This document shows, in pieces, positions 10,873 to 21,713 of a stretch of 64,000 bases of DNA. Position numbers and translations under genes: made by a program. Within the stretch, counting starts at the first letter, position 1. Each line of letters opens with the position of its first letter. Under the pieces are notes generated by a model. It ran no database searches, was not told the DNA's origin, and saw only the letters and a program-made list of their open reading frames with translations. The stretch covers positions 14,177,562-14,241,561 of the forward strand of contig NC_080418.1 in NCBI RefSeq assembly GCF_029873635.1, given 5' to 3'. The stretch is from Malania oleifera (taxonomy: Eukaryota > Streptophyta > Magnoliopsida > Santalales > Ximeniaceae).

Positions 10873-11205
10873 TTAGTTTCCAAATCCGAGTAGTCGCTTT
10901 CAAGTTGTTTTAGCTAGCTTAGAGGCATATAGCAGTAGTTCCCAAATTTAAGTAATTGCTTCCAAGTTGTTTTGGTTATCTCAAATGCATATGGTAGTAG
11001 TTTCCAAATCTGAGTAGTTGCTTTCAAGTTGTTTTGGCTATCTCCGAGGCAGGTGATATTAGTTCCCAAATCCGAAAAGTCGCTTCCAAGTTGTTTTGAC
11101 TATTCCGAAGGCATGTGGCATTAGTTCCCAAATTTAAGCAGTCATTTTCATGTTGTGATGATTTGTCTACCTTAGTGGCACGTTCCATAGTTCCCAAATC
11201 CATGG
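10873..11205 (+). repeat. 62-bp minisatellite, about five copies
   Basis: Units start GTT(T/C)CCAAAT(C/T)(C/T)GAGTAG and contain CAAGTTGTTTTGGCTA and GAGGCATATGG. Starts are near 10873, 10936, 10998, 11060 and 11122, with a partial copy near 11190. Copies differ at many positions, so the array is old. It abuts the D LTR. Confidence 0.85.
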
Positions 11206-11269
11206 TAGTGATCTCTTCATAAATTAGGACACTTAATACCTTACTCTGTAAGTTTGTTGAATTGACCCA

Positions 11270-13210
11270 TGTTAGCCTTGGTGGCTACATAATCATGTTT
11301 AATATGCTTTGATGATATTAACCTATTTGTTGTTTCTAGTATTTCCTATCTTTACAAATCATGTTTAGTACATGTGCAAGTAACAAATACATGAAGTACT
11401 AGATCAAAGGCAAAGATCAGACCAAGTAGACGTTCGAATAGGAAAGATCAAAATGACACTCACTCAAAAGGACTCAAGCACATCCAAGGATGCTTAATGT
11501 AGATATATGTAATATTGAGTGTTTGAGGTAGTATATTTTGTAACTCTTGCGATTTTGTTTCATGCATGATTTCGAAGCAAGAGTTGAGCAAAATGCACAT
11601 GCATACTAGGACACATGGGTATATAGGATTTCACTAAGTTACAAACTCATTATTCATAGTTTTCAAAGATAAAACAAAGAGTTTGAAAAAAGAATCATAT
11701 ACTCAAAATATGTTTTCATAAGGGACAAGTCTTCAACATCTTAGTATTGCAAACTTTTAAATACTTGGTCCTGGTTGTGTCAAAACAAGTTTTATGTCCT
11801 AAAGACCCAAAGAAAGTCAAGTATGTTTTTATAAAGGACATACTAGCATATAAGATATCAAAATAAGCTCTCAACATGTTTTCATTATCAAGATATCTTA
11901 TATTCAAGAGGAAACTCATTTGGACAAGTATTAATCTTATTAGACTCAATATATTTAATATACTTTTGTCCAAAAATGTTCTAAGTCATAAAAAGGATTT
12001 TTGGTATGAAAAAATAGGGGAATCGTCAACTAGTGGGATGTAGTTGTTGACTAATAAATCTAGTAGCCTAATAGAGTTTTTGCCCAGGTCAATCGTCGAC
12101 GAATGGCATGGAATCATCGACGAATTGTTGGGACTCGTCGACGCATGGTATTTACTCATCAACAAAATTTTCCAGCAACCAAAATGAGTTTTCAGCCCAG
12201 GTGACTCGTCGACGAAAAGGCATGATTCGTCGATGATTGAGGGTGACTTGTCAATGATTGGATAGCACTCATCGATGATTAACATTGCGAACTGAACACC
12301 AATGGCTAGAAAACAGCTAGTTTCTTTTGGGATTCACTCCCAATGGTTACATAAAGGTCAGCTCGCGATTTTGGCTATAAATACAAGTCCATAGACTTGT
12401 TTAGGAATGACTTTGGTGATTTTACAAGTTCATAGTGAAAAATATCTTTGAATACAAAACCTAGGCACTTTGCATATTAGTTATTCATCACAAGTGCTCA
12501 AATTCTCTCTTACTCTCTAATCTTGTGTGAATCATTACTTGAGAGATTAAGTGTGAGGTTTGTTTTGTATTTACGATTAGCTCATTTAAAGAGCATCATT
12601 TTGTAAATCATCTTCTTTTTGTAAAGGTTCTTTGTGAACCAATTGGTGAAGGTTCTTGGTGAACCACTTTGCAAGGCTTCTTGGTGAACCTTGCGGCTCT
12701 TGGTGAGCGCGGTAGGGATTTGTTCCCGAGCGTAAGGTTTCTCTGCCGGTGAAAGAGTTTATAGTGGATTGTGGAATCCTTGAGTTGGTTTCAAGGCGTG
12801 GATATAGGCTTGGCGCCGAACCATGTTAAAATACCGGTGTTAAGCTTCTCTACCCTACTATTTATTATTTGTCTTGTGCTTGATTTACTTTGCTAATATT
12901 GTGATATAATTGCTTGAATCTTGTCAAGTATTTTATTTTGTAGAGAAAATCAAAATATACAAAAAGAGCCCATTCACCACCCCTCTGACTCCATACTCCC
13001 GGGCTGACAAGTGGTATCGAAGCATACCACACACTTTCAACCTAGATTTCACGCACCTTTGTAAGTCTGCATATTATCTTTTGTCAAGATTTTTCTATAT
13101 AATGCTAAGTTCAAAATTTGTGTCTATTTTCTTTATAGGTTCATTACTATAGGATGTCAAAAGATAGGTCTTCCTATCATTGTAAGTAACAAACCTATAA
13201 AAGGGGCAAC
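11270..13210 (+). mobile_element. LTR element D: 5' LTR, primer site and start of leader, truncated
   Basis: The LTR runs from TGTTAGCCTTGG (11270) to GGGCTGACA (13009), about 1.74 kb, followed by TGGTATCGAAGC (13012-13023), an initiator-methionine tRNA primer site with changes. The U3 has a GTCGAC motif cluster and a TATA box (CTATAAATAC, 12375-12384). About 200 bp of internal sequence follows, with a candidate gag start (ATG at 13153), before another LTR (X2) begins at 13211. No enzyme domains remain, so superfamily is not assigned; the primer site is common in copia. Confidence 0.75.
12089..12285. repeat. TCGTCGACGA motif cluster in D U3
   Basis: Three exact GTCGAC cores (about 12096, 12138 and 12208) and several decayed ones (ATCGACGAA, CGTCGATGATT, CATCGATGATT) lie 90-290 bp upstream of the TATA box at 12375. 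Confidence 0.8.
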
Positions 13211-13895
13211 TGTAGACACCCCATTTTTTCCAGGGCTTTATATAGCAAAATTTAGATTTTTTATTTAGTTTTAATACCCTTTTTGGTCTTTTTCTAAGTA
13301 TAATTTCTCCTTCAAATTCAAATTTGCATATGGATTTGTTCATTAATACAATGAAAATGGGAAAATACATTAAAAAAAAAATGATACATAGGAAATAAAA
13401 AAAGCTAAATACATGGAAAATGAAAAAGAATTGACAATATGAAGAATAAAAAAATATAAAAAATAAAATAGAAAATAAAAATAAAATTTGGTGCGTCAGC
13501 ATCTTCATCTTTACACTTGCACTCATAAAAGGAAAATAGCAATTAGACATGTAGGAAGTTGCATAATTAAACATGCGAATGAAATCAGATTTTAAAGCAA
13601 ACATAAATGGAACAATTCAGTTTAAATTTTATTGATCAATCAAATTCTAATTGATCAAATTAGAATTGATTGAATCATTCCCCTAATCCTATAAATAATG
13701 AGTTTTAGATGGGATGATGGGAAGAAAATAGAAAAAAAATGATTGCTCATTGAAGAAAAAGTAGGGAGAACAATGGAGGAGAAACATTGAAGAGGGAATT
13801 TTGTGAGATAAATTGGAAAAGAACAAACTGAATAAAGAGAGTGAAGAAAAGCTGAGAGTTTGAAAGATTGAGGTTCAAAGAAGAGAAGTTGGAAG
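13211..13895 (+). mobile_element. Partial LTR, family X (copy X2)
   Basis: Starts TGTAGACACCCC and continues through CCTATAAATA (13688-13697) to an ATTGCTCATTGAAG stretch. The same order of features is seen in reverse in X1 (31833 down to about 31340). It breaks off at 13895 where another LTR-like sequence starts. It sits directly behind the D leader. Confidence 0.7.
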
Positions 13896-14155
13896 TGTTG
13901 AGAATTCCACTTGTGGAGTTTGTCCCACATTGGAAAAAGTGTGTATTTGATGGGTGCTTATATACATGGTGTAGCTCAATGATGTAGTACGTTTCTAGGA
14001 ACCCTAGTCCTACCAAAGACCCCGTCACAAATGTGCACACACCAGATACACTTTAAGATGAGAATTTAATTAATCACAATGAATAATATAAACTATATGC
14101 GAAAACTACAAGTTGTGAAAAATTCCAAAAAAAAGTTATAAGATTCACATAGACT
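13896..14155 (+). mobile_element. Partial copia-like LTR (F)
   Basis: TGTTGAGAATTCCAC followed by TGTCCCACATTGG and a CTTATATAC box is the usual wording of a plant copia LTR start. No partner LTR or internal region is seen; the right limit is set by the next LTR. Confidence 0.45.
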
Positions 14156-16187
14156 TGTCCTTAAGGACATAATCAAATAGGATAAGATAATCACTTGAAA
14201 TATGATAGATTCAAGTCTTAGAATTAAGTTTGATGACTTTCAAGTTTGTGTGCAGGATCATACTAAGTTGGATTACATTGATAGCATGCGGTAACTTGAA
14301 GAAAAGGAAGACCCCGACATATTTTTTTGTTGTAATTTCTATTTGGTTCTGTAATCTTAATTAAGAAAGGGTCTGTAATAATATGCATATCATGCATGTA
14401 GGATTGTAAGCTCAATACCATAGAAATACCTTAGGGATCAGTCGACTGACGCCGAATTTTTTCGGTAGGCTCTCGATGGCCTTAGATCAACCATAGGACC
14501 CACAATATTGCATGAAAATGTCCCCCATAGTCTTGAAAATAAACATCATATAATTAAGGACAATTTACTAAAGGGAAAAAGACTGAAATGCCCAAGGATG
14601 GCATGTTCGGTCGACCGAACTCAGTTATACTGAGATCTTCGGTCAACCGAAGCCCCACCGGGTCAACAGGTTGACCGCTCGGTCGACCAATTAGATGTAT
14701 ATAGGTTATCCTTGGTCGACTGAACATCCTTGGGTCAATAAGTTGACCGCTCGATCAATCGACCAGAATTATATGGGCAACGCCCTGGTCGACCGAACCT
14801 ACTAGTTCAAAAAGACTCGATCAATCGAACCGTGCAGATTTGGAAAATCGCGTTTGAAACCCTCAAGATGGTTGACCATACTTACAGTTCAATTTTTCCA
14901 CGGTCGACTAAACTGGGACACTCGGTCAACCGAACTTGAGGTTCAGTTGACCGAACCTCTCAGGTTGGCGAATTTTTTACTGTAGTTAAACCGAGTTATT
15001 TTTTATTAAACATGATTAATATTTTCAAAAATACCCTTGTGTCCTTAACGATTATATTTTCCCTCATGTCTATATATATGAGCTCATTTGCTCAATTAGT
15101 GGGTGATTAGCATATTGATTAAGCAAAAAATCTTCTAATTTTTTCCAAGCCTATTTCTCAAGCACAAAGCCTATACACTCTCATACTACTTCCCTTTTCC
15201 TAATCCAAACCTTGTGAGAGTACCTTGAGGAATTATACTCCATTTCCATTGGCTTGAAACTCTCATTATATTCTTTGTTGTGTGATTTTTGGATTGAGAG
15301 TTGAGCTAAAGTTTTCCACCGGTTTAACTTAATAAATCTGGTGTGTGGGAAACTTTGAGGCTTGTGGGTCTTTGCATTCATATTACAAGACCCCTAAGAC
15401 TTTTATTTTGTGGGGCAAAAATATTTTTTACAAGCTTTTTTAAACATCTCTTGTGCTAAGTATTTTGAGAAAATATTTTTGAGATTGTTTGATTACTTTT
15501 GCTAACTTCTTTGAAACCCTAAGTTGATATTGAGATATATTGTTTATACAAAGTTTCAAAGAAAAGCTTGTTGATACACTCTTGTGCATAATTGAACATA
15601 GAAATTATAATGAGTATTGACTGCACACATATACACCCTTGAGCTTATAATTCCTACATTATTGGTGTGTATTGATTATATTGTACATAGTGAGACATAT
15701 CTACTTATGTAAGAAGCATTTTCGTGTACGTAAATTTTCACATATTTTGTATTCCAGGCACGGGCCTGAAGAGGGAGATTAACCTTGTTGAATAGTCTCG
15801 AATTGGCTTAGAACCGGTTAGGAAAATTAGGTGCACCATCTTGGTAAGGTGTAGGTTGAGGTCAGCTCCGTTAATTGACTTGGTTGTAAACGGTGCCGCT
15901 CCACCCGTTAAGTGAGCTTATAGTATAATCCTTGTGCGGGTGTGCCAAGCCGGGGACGTAGGCAGTATTGGCCGAACCCCCATAACATATTTGGTGTTGA
16001 TTTTATTTTTCGCAATTTATGTTCGGCATCTAAATGTTTACGTTTATTATTTGAATATTTGTTTGGGATTTTGAATACATAAAAAGACCGTAGGTTTGTG
16101 AAATACCAGCTACTATATTAGTTAAACCTAGGAAGAATTTTTAGATATCCAATTCACCCCTCTCTTGGGATTACACCAAAGCTAACA
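14156..16187 (+). mobile_element. LTR, family S (copy S3)
   Basis: Right end is firm: TCTCTTGGGATTACACC then GCTAACA at 16187, as in S4. The left end is placed at TGTCCTTAAGGACA by its distance (about 300 bp) to the shared GCCGAATTTTTTCGGT palindrome near 14452. Motif cluster 14600-14960 precedes a TATA box (TCTATATATAT, about 15069). The right flank is copia G pol. No matching TSD was found on the left, so this may be a rearranged rather than a simple solo LTR. Confidence 0.7.
14600..14960. repeat. GGTCGACCGA palindrome cluster in S3 U3
   Basis: About ten copies, several exact (for example near 14610, 14680 and 14790), others changed to GGTCAACCGA or GGTCGACTGA. It lies about 110 bp upstream of the TATA box. 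Confidence 0.8.
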
Positions 16188-17181
16188 CGCCCTGAGATAG
16201 CCATAATCTCCCTACAATCTTGTATCAACGAATCTCCATCCCAAATATTTTCTTGGCTGAACCAAGATCCTTTGTGTCAAATTTCGTATACAACAAGTCC
16301 TTTAGTTGATTCAACTCAGTTAAATCTTTTGCAGCTATCAACATATCATCGACATACAATAACAAGAAAATAAGTGAGTCATCATCAAGTTTATTCACAT
16401 ATACGCAGCAGTCATACTCACATCGTTTGTAACCAATTTTGATCATGTAGGAATCAAACCGTTTATACCATTGCCTTGGAAACTGTTTCAGTCCATAAAG
16501 AGATTTCTTCAACCTACAAACAAAATTTTCTTTTCCCGGTTCAGTGAATCCCTCAGATTGAACCATGTAGATTTGTTCTTCCAAGTCACCGTGAAGAAAC
16601 GTCGTCTTCACATCCATTTGCTCCAAATGAAGATCATAATGAGCTACTAACCCCAACACTACTTTGATAGAAGTATGTCGGACCACTGAAGAACAAATCT
16701 CATCATAATCTATCTCCTTCTTCTGTTAGTATCCTTTTGCCACCAATTGTGCCTTGAATTTCTCACCTTCCTTTTCTGATATTGCCTCCTTCTTCCTGTA
16801 CACCCACTTGCACCCAATCGGTATCTTCCCATCTGGAAGTTCCACCAACTCCCAAGTTTGATTTTTACATAGTGACCCCTTTTCCTCAATCATTGCTCCT
16901 ATCCATCTATCTTTCTCCTGGTCGTGCATTGTCTCTTGAAATGTAGTTGGATCGTTGCAATTAGTAATAAAAGCATAAGACACTAACTCTTCAAACCTAT
17001 ACATTGGCAAAGGCCGAATAGTGCATCTAGATCTTCTTAACGGAATATCATTGACTTTCCAAGCTAGAGCTCCCTGCAACCATGGGACTATGATCATTTC
17101 CGTTGCCTTGAGCTTCCAACTCCACCTGCACGATATGTTCATCACTGCCCCAGCTTTTTGGCTCTTATTTTTGTTCATCAC
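16188..17181 (-). pseudogene. Copia G reverse transcriptase (broken)
   Basis: RT copies element RNA into DNA. The conserved copia RT start (MDVKTTFLHGDLEEQIYM) and the catalytic YVDDMLIA box are visible within 16225-16686, with LKKSLYGLKQ between them. The N-terminal RT part (WVYRKKE, AKGY) is in 16726-17181. The two parts are in different frames across a stop near 16724. Downstream RNase H is missing because the element ends at the S3 junction. Confidence 0.9.
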
Positions 17182-17260
17182 ATTCTTGAGTACGCTTCAC
17201 CATAACCTTCTCATCAAAGACTACATCCCTACTGATCACCACCTTGTTTGCCACTGGGTC

Positions 17261-18183
17261 CTATAGCTTGTACCCTTTTACACCTATTGGATAACCCAAA
17301 AAAATGCAACGACGAGACTTTGGATCAAGCTTAGACCTTTCCTTACTAGACACGTGGACATTGGTTGGACACCCGAATACTTCCAATTTGGAATAGTCTA
17401 CTACATTTCTCATCCATATCTCTTCCGCCACTTTACTCTTTAGTGATGCTCTTGGTGATCTGTTTATCAGAAAACAAGTCATACTAACTACCTCGACCCA
17501 GAAGTTCTTCGGTAGCCCTGTGTTCAATCTAAGACATCGATCCTTATCAACAAGAGTCCGATTCATCCGTTCTGCCACACCATTTTGTTGAGGTGTTCGG
17601 CAAACTGTAAAATGTCTCTTGATGCCCTGCTCCACACAAAACTCCATAAATCGAGAATCAGCGTACTCAGTCCCATTATCCGACCTTAAACATTTGATTC
17701 TCCTCCCCGTATGGTTCTCCACTTCAGCCTTCCAAATCTTAAACATGGCAAACGTACTTGATTTGTGACGCATGAAGTAAACCCAGACCTTCTGTGAGTA
17801 ATCATCAATGAAACTCACATAATATACATGTCCACCATTTGATGCAACTCTAACAGGGCCCCAAACATCTAAATGTACATAGTCAAGAATATCCTTTGTT
17901 TTGTGAATAGCTGGTCTAAACTTTGCCCTGTTCTGTTTTCCAAGAACACATATCCTGCAAAATTCCAGCTGACATGATTTCAAGCCCTTTAAGAGTTTTC
18001 TCTTGTGTAGTTCTTTCATCTCATGTTCCCCCATATGCCAAAGACATATATGCCACAAGACGGTCTTATCTGATTCAGCATCCGCAGTTACAACTCCACC
18101 TATAATGGTAGTTTCCTACAACGTGTAAATATTCCCATCTAGTTTCTGCCATTTCATTACAGTCAGATTACCTTTCCATACGG
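17261..18183 (-). pseudogene. Copia G integrase (core nearly intact)
   Basis: Integrase joins the DNA copy into the genome. The open part (17261-18058, 265 residues) shows LDVWGP (first Asp), RSDNGTE (second Asp) and QQNGVAERMNRT (Glu), the DDE catalytic set, followed by LEVFGC and the IFLGY motif typical of copia. The N-terminal zinc-finger part is partly visible: the H-x3-H-like LWHMGEHEM at the start, then FCRICVLGKQ. It is broken upstream and followed by a stop before RT. Confidence 0.9.
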
Positions 18184-18518
18184 TCAAGATTCCCCTATGG
18201 ACTTGTAATTGAAGTCATTACAATCCAAAGTGCTAAGAGATATCAAACTCTTTCTCAACTCAAGTATATGTCTTATATTACACAATATTTTTACAGTACC
18301 ATCAAACATTTTTATCTTTACATTTCCTATGCCAACGATCTTGCAAGAAGAATCATTACCCATAAAAACTGATTCAGATTTTACTAACCTGTAAGTGTTG
18401 AACCACTCCTTGTTCGAAGTCATGTGATAAAACATGCCGAGTCAAGTATCCAAGAGTTCGTTAGATTATCCGACTCTGTTGAAATTGATAGAACATCACC
18501 ATCCGCTAAATCTTCTTC
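18184..18518 (-). pseudogene. Copia G protease (frameshifted)
   Basis: The aspartic protease active-site segment reads SWILDSAC and then shifts frame before the HMTSNKEWF motif. Downstream KIKMFDGTVK and a LISLSTLDC stretch match copia protease. DSA is a common variant of DTG in plant copia. The one-base deletion just after the catalytic Asp would have abolished the polyprotein. Confidence 0.8.
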
Positions 18519-19319
18519 TTAAACAATATTCACAGATTTTGAAATCCCTTCATGTTTTTCAGCATTGCCCTTCTTCCAATCCGGACACTCCGATTTCACA
18601 TGCCCCATTTTGCCACATTTATAACACTGGATTTCCTTCTTCTTCTTATATTGATTTCGGGATTTCTGATTAGACCCATTCTTAAACTTTCCTTTGTCTC
18701 GCTCATTACTAACCTTTACCACAAGTCCTTCTCCTTCATCACATATCTTCAACTTTTGATGAAAATTTAATAAGGCACTTGTTACCTCTTCCAGATCAAG
18801 AGTTTTTTTTCCCCACGTAAGAGTGGTCACAAGATTTTCATAGGTATGAGTCGAGGGCAAAAAATTTAACAGCATCAAAGTCTTATCATCCTCATCAAAC
18901 TTCACATCAACCCTCATCAAATCACTTATAGTGTGATTAAAGGCATTAATGTGTTGATCCATACTTGATCCTTCAACCATCTTAAGTTAATACAAACGCT
19001 GCTTAAGAAAAAAATTGCCATTGAGGGATTTAGACATGTATTGACTTTCTAAATTTCACCAGATCGACACTGGAGAATCTTCATCCATCACTTGATAGGG
19101 AACTTCGTCGGCCAAACACAAGCGTATTGTAGACATTGCTTTTGCTTTCAATTCTACCCATGTTGTCTCATCCATTTCTTTCGGTTGAGTATTAAGCAAA
19201 ACCTTAGCCATTCCTTGTTGCGCAAGAATGTCCTTCACTCTCCTCTGCTATAAACCGAAATTCCCAGTTTCATCAAATTTGACAACGTCAAATCTTGTAG
19301 AAGACGATCCCGATGCCAT
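18519..19319 (-). pseudogene. Copia G gag with zinc knuckle (broken)
   Basis: Gag starts at the ATG at 19319 (MASGSSSTRFD), shortly after the primer site, and is interrupted by stops near residue 24 and near 19056. The second part (18519-18980) has the UBN2-type capsid segment and an intact nucleic-acid-binding knuckle CYKCGKMGHVKSEC (C-x2-C-x4-H-x4-C). Copia I (40705) opens with the same start. Confidence 0.9.
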
Positions 19320-19330
19320 AACAAAAATCG

Positions 19331-19342
19331 CTCTGATACTAA
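19331..19342 (-). other. Primer-binding site of copia G
   Basis: On the minus strand AGTATCAGAGC, the complement of the initiator-methionine tRNA 3' end with one change from TGGTATCAGAGC, two bases inside the LTR. Confidence 0.8.
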
Positions 19343-19344
19343 TT

Positions 19345-19931
19345 TGTTGAGATATGGATCAAATAATGAAATGCACAGTGGAATAAACAAGTAAATGTAA
19401 ATAATACACAACCAAAACAAGATCAATACGAAGATTTACGTGGTTTAGAAAAACCAACATCCATGGAAGCAATGACACACAAATTTCACTATGAAAATCA
19501 AAATGTACATAATACACTTCTCAAATGATCACTCACCCACTCAAAATATGCCCAGATGACATATATAGAGGTTCCTCGGAGGTTTCCCCTCGTTTGCCTA
19601 ACCACCTAATGTTTAAAAATTCAAATTTCTGAAGAAACTGTCGCAGTCCAGGTGCCTCTCATCGACAAACATAAGGCTTTGTCGACGAGACCAAGAAGAA
19701 CCTTTGTCGACAAATACAAGGCTCTCGTCGACGATGCTAAAAGTCTGAAATTTCATGCTCTTGATAATTATTCGTTGACGAACTTCAGAGCCTTCATTGA
19801 CGAACCTTTGTTGTCCCCTCATCGACGAACACATGGCCTTCATTGATGAGGCCTGTTGTGCTGCCCCCTTTATGTTTTTCCTTCTTCCGTCTTTGCTTAT
19901 TAAAACAGAAGTATAAGAGCCACAAATAACA
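19345..19931 (-). repeat. 5' LTR of copia G
   Basis: 587 bp, TGTTATTTGTGG to ATATCTCAACA on the minus strand. It has a motif cluster (19850-19655) and then a TATATATG box (about 19562). It matches the LTR at 43945-44401, including the ACGTGGTT and GAAGCAATGACAC words. Confidence 0.85.
19655..19850. repeat. TCGTCGACGA motif cluster in copia G U3
   Basis: Exact GTCGAC cores occur near 19679, 19708 and 19729, with decayed forms (ATCGACAAA, GTTGACGAA, ATTGATGAG) between. It lies about 100 bp upstream of the TATA box in LTR orientation. Confidence 0.8.
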
Positions 19932-20371
19932 ATATATAATACAATTTTACTACTTGCAGTCTATGTTCATAATATGAAAAAACTCATGTTGTCACACATT
20001 ATTATTAATTTATTTTCCTTATTGAGAGATGTCTCACCCTAACATTACAAATATTTCAGGAAATGTCGGCAGACGAGTAGAGCGAGCTCCACAATAGAGG
20101 AGTTAGTAGCTACTACCCAGTTGTAGGGTAAGTAGTCGGGTCAAACTCATAAATTTTTTGGAGTATATATGTGTATATGTAGAGACAGTGAAACTTTGGT
20201 ATTTGTATATATGTAAAGTGTATTTTGGTTCTGCTGGTTAGGTAAAATGTATGTATAAATAGGCAAATCCTTAGTACCTATGGGTCTAGGTTAACTTTGA
20301 TGGTATGTCATGATATCAGAAGTATTATGATAATATTATTAAAAAAATAGTAGAAATTTTGGGTCATTACA
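19932..20371. mobile_element. Possible gypsy LTR tail
   Basis: The stretch ends GAAATTTTGGGTCATTACA, the wording of gypsy LTR ends in this window (compare 61580-61595 and 63350-63363). The left limit is not seen, nor any partner LTR. Confidence 0.3.
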
Positions 20372-21248
20372 CGGACCCTTCTCCGCGACGTTTGGACACA
20401 TGTGAACTAACATTGAAAATTTTCTGCATGCAAGTGTATGGAGAAGATCCACAACAACAACCCAAGAATAAAAACCAATTTTAACTTGTATTTTCTTTTA
20501 AAATGTATTTGTAAAAGCCTATGTATGAATAAATGACATTTTGTACAAAAAATTTGATTAATGAAAACTTCTTTCAGCGAGATGAGATCGAGAGACACGA
20601 GAGACCCAATTAAGTAAAGATCTTTGATGACAACTATTGACTAAAAAGAACTAAGATTAAAGAAAAAAAAAAACCCCCCTCTTTAAGTTTTGCTATATAA
20701 CAATAAGATAGAATAGGGTAGGCTTCTTGCAAAGCTTCACAAATAAAGTCGACTTTTGTTTTACGAGAAGGTGTTGTAACTTTAAACCTTTCAAATACAT
20801 CACTTCTCTCTTTCGTTCTCTCAACAATACATGTAAGAGGCAAATAAGAAAAAACTCAAGTTGCATTGCAACAAAAAATAACATCCAAACATCTTTGAAG
20901 AAGAGTAAATAAATGTTAATCAGTTCCATTAGATTCGTTTGATTGATAATTAACATCTAAAATGGGATTCCCTAAAAATAAATTATGAAAAAGAAAAAAG
21001 TCTACATCACTTAAAATTAACAATAGATTTCAATGTTTGTTATTAAAAATAATGTCTTTCTCTATTTTAAAATGGTCCAAATCTCCTAAGGAAATTAAAT
21101 CCTTTCTCCAAATTCCATTTGAGGCCCAGCCAATAGGATAAGGCTCCTTAATTTAAAATTTGAAATAAAATTTTGTTTTAATTTCAATAATTCCATGACG
21201 AGGAGAGGTATGACGTAAGATAAGTATTTCACTTTTTAAGAAATAAAA
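20372..21248. other. Upstream region of FLA4, no gene assigned
   Basis: AT-rich. A minus-strand stretch (20843-20700) has protein-like wording (ERTKERSDVFERFK) but I recognise no family and see no gene structure. The promoter of FLA4 probably lies in the right half; no clear TATA box was found. Confidence 0.35.
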
Positions 21249-21589
21249 ATGAAATTTCTCTGCATTTGGTCAATTATTAATTGGAACTGCTTCGCATCTG
21301 CTATTAAATGCCACCTCCTCGTTTTCCATTATTTCTCCTTTATTATTATTATTATTATTATTTGCACTCTGATATTTGCACTTTTTAATTCCCCTTTAAT
21401 TTTGTATCCAGTTTTCCCCATTTTTACAGCTGGCAGTCCCACGAGTTCACACGTTTCAGGTCCACAGAGCGAAGACGTGTTAAATCCCAGGCCGCGCGTA
21501 GGAAAGAACTTTGGAGTTATTAACGGAAATGCCACCGACATCAACATCAACATCCACATAATCATCATTATCATGGTCAATATGACAAC

Positions 21590-21713
21590 CACACCATCAT
21601 CCATCATCCATCATCCACCATCCATCCTCATCCCCTTCACTCACTCACTCACTCCTTTCCTCATTTCTCTTCCTGAACTAAATCGCTCTCTCTTTCTCCA
21701 CGCCCAGCCCACA
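21590..21713 (+). promoter_or_regulatory. CT-rich leader (likely 5' UTR) of FLA4
   Basis: CATCATCCATC repeats and CACTCACTCACTC/CTCTCTC runs lead directly into the FLA4 start. Pyrimidine-rich leaders are common in plant genes. An imperfect ATT repeat sits further upstream at 21341-21362. The transcription start is not determined. Confidence 0.45.

Larger units (their letters stand above)
16188..19931 (-). mobile_element. Ty1-copia element G, 3' end lost
   Basis: On the minus strand the order is 5' LTR (19931-19345), primer site, gag, protease, integrase and RT, the copia order. It stops inside pol near 16188, at the S3 LTR; RNase H and 3' LTR are absent. Stops and frameshifts occur in every domain. 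Fragment H (43945-45535) is a relative that keeps the 3' half. Confidence 0.9.

Noticed and set aside
13095-13604. 169-codon minus-strand frame rich in Phe/Ile/Tyr
   Set aside because: AT-rich LTR sequence (X2) read in one frame; composition explains it.
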